Translations under genes and position numbers: made by a program
Shown: piece after piece, positions 13,523-13,982 of the stretch
Layout: the number at the start of each line of letters is the position of its first letter
How positions within the stretch are numbered: the stretch's first letter is position 1
The notes under the pieces: model-generated
What the model was told of the DNA's origin: nothing
Seen by the model: only the letters and a program-made list of their open reading frames with translations
Databases searched by the model: none
NCBI GenBank assembly: GCA_025927515.1
Contig: JAICLG010000052.1
Span: 1-13,982, forward strand
DNA length: 13,982 bases
Origin: Hyphomicrobium sp.
GTDB taxonomy: Bacteria > Pseudomonadota > Alphaproteobacteria > Rhizobiales > Hyphomicrobiaceae
Reading direction: 5' to 3'

Positions 13523-13982
13523 TCAGGCTTCAGCGCGTTCGCGCTTTTCCTCTTTCTCGGGCAGTGCGAACTGCAAAGGCAACGCCGTCGTATACTTGAT
13601 CTGCTCCATGGCGAATGCCGAAGAGACCTTTGCAATATCGATGCGCGAGATCAGCTTCTTGTAAAAGACGTCGTAGGCGGCGATGTCCGGCACGGCGACG
13701 CGCAAAAGATAATCGATGTCGCCCGACATGCGGTAGAATTCCACAACTTCCGGGAAATCCGCGACGGCACTGTGGAACCGTTCGAGCCACGTCAGCGAAT
13801 GCTTGTCCGTTTTGATCGAGACGAAAACCGTTACACCCGCATTGACTTGTTGTGCATCGAGGATCGCGACGCGCCGCTGGATGACGCCGGCTTCCTCGAG
13901 CTTTTGTACGCGTCTCCAACACGGCGTGGTCGAAAGCCCGACTTCCTTGCCGATGTCTGCGACGGGGCGTGTGCAGTCCTGC
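13523..13982 (-). CDS. Lrp/AsnC-family transcriptional regulator (N-terminus cut by window edge)
   Basis: A DNA-binding regulator of the feast/famine type. 152 residues plus the stop codon are visible; the start lies beyond base 13982, probably by a few dozen residues. The remaining HTH reads GLSTTPCWRRVQKLEEAGVI, which matches the Lrp/AsnC recognition helix and the linker into the RAM ligand-binding domain (VNAGVTVFVSIKT, VEFYRMSGDIDYLLRVAVPD, then the conserved V-SS-A-E-IKYTTALPL ending). GDIDYLLRV is the family effector-site signature. The C-terminal tail is Glu/Arg-rich and short. The family usually senses amino acids and assembles as octamers on DNA. It is convergent with the dehydrogenase gene, and no terminator is visible in the 14-nt gap. 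Confidence 0.92.
   Translation of the reverse strand, partial: QDCTRPVADIGKEVGLSTTPCWRRVQKLEEAGVIQRRVAILDAQQVNAGVTVFVSIKTDKHSLTWLERFHSAVADFPEVVEFYRMSGDIDYLLRVAVPDIAAYDVFYKKLISRIDIAKVSSAFAMEQIKYTTALPLQFALPEKEEKRERAEA

Noticed and set aside
1..13982. CRISPR arrays, insertion sequences, prophage or integrative elements
   Set aside because: No regularly spaced repeats, transposase or integrase motifs, or terminal repeats were seen on either strand.

Overview
The window looks like a GC-rich alphaproteobacterial chromosome, most likely Hyphomicrobiales and perhaps Hyphomicrobium-like. This rests on gene content and linkage: rpiA-DUF2059-gor beside gph, an Asp/Cys-type (eukaryotic-like) ornithine decarboxylase, and a periplasmic 1-Cys MsrA. 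No database search was possible. I see no integrase, transposase, CRISPR array or phage gene. It reads as core chromosome, with a gene cut at each edge.

Left part (1-5400). A minus-strand operon runs rpiA -> small secreted DUF2059 protein -> gor (3' end outside the window). Divergent from it is gph, the phosphoglycolate phosphatase. gph meets a cysteine-rich DsrE-family protein tail to tail with an 11-nt overlap. The dsrE-like gene is the second gene of a minus-strand unit that starts with a large RND/MMPL-type (HAE3) exporter.

Middle part (5400-8520). Plus-strand genes with an envelope theme: an unrecognised secreted protein, a tRNA-Val(CAC) with its own promoter and a probable terminator, an exported SYLF/Ysc84 protein, an exported YceI lipocalin-like protein, and an exported MsrA. 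Two neat inverted repeats lie in the gaps, at 6240-6254 and 6857-6878.

Right part (8519-13982). A minus-strand group IV (fold III) ornithine/lysine decarboxylase is preceded by a long leader. On the minus strand this leader can fold into a long-range helix crossed by a second helix, a possible pseudoknot. It is a good candidate for the alphaproteobacterial speF-type RNA or a relative, and is the most interesting non-coding signal here. Across a 640-nt gene-free gap lies a plus-strand ABC half-exporter, then a 52-residue membrane protein and a textbook terminator. A beta-hydroxyacid dehydrogenase (3-hydroxyisobutyrate dehydrogenase family) follows, convergent with an Lrp/AsnC regulator cut by the window edge.

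I did not find a clearly new multi-gene system. The best leads are the decarboxylase leader, the palindromic operator-like sites, the DsrE/RND pair, and two unrecognised small exported or membrane proteins.
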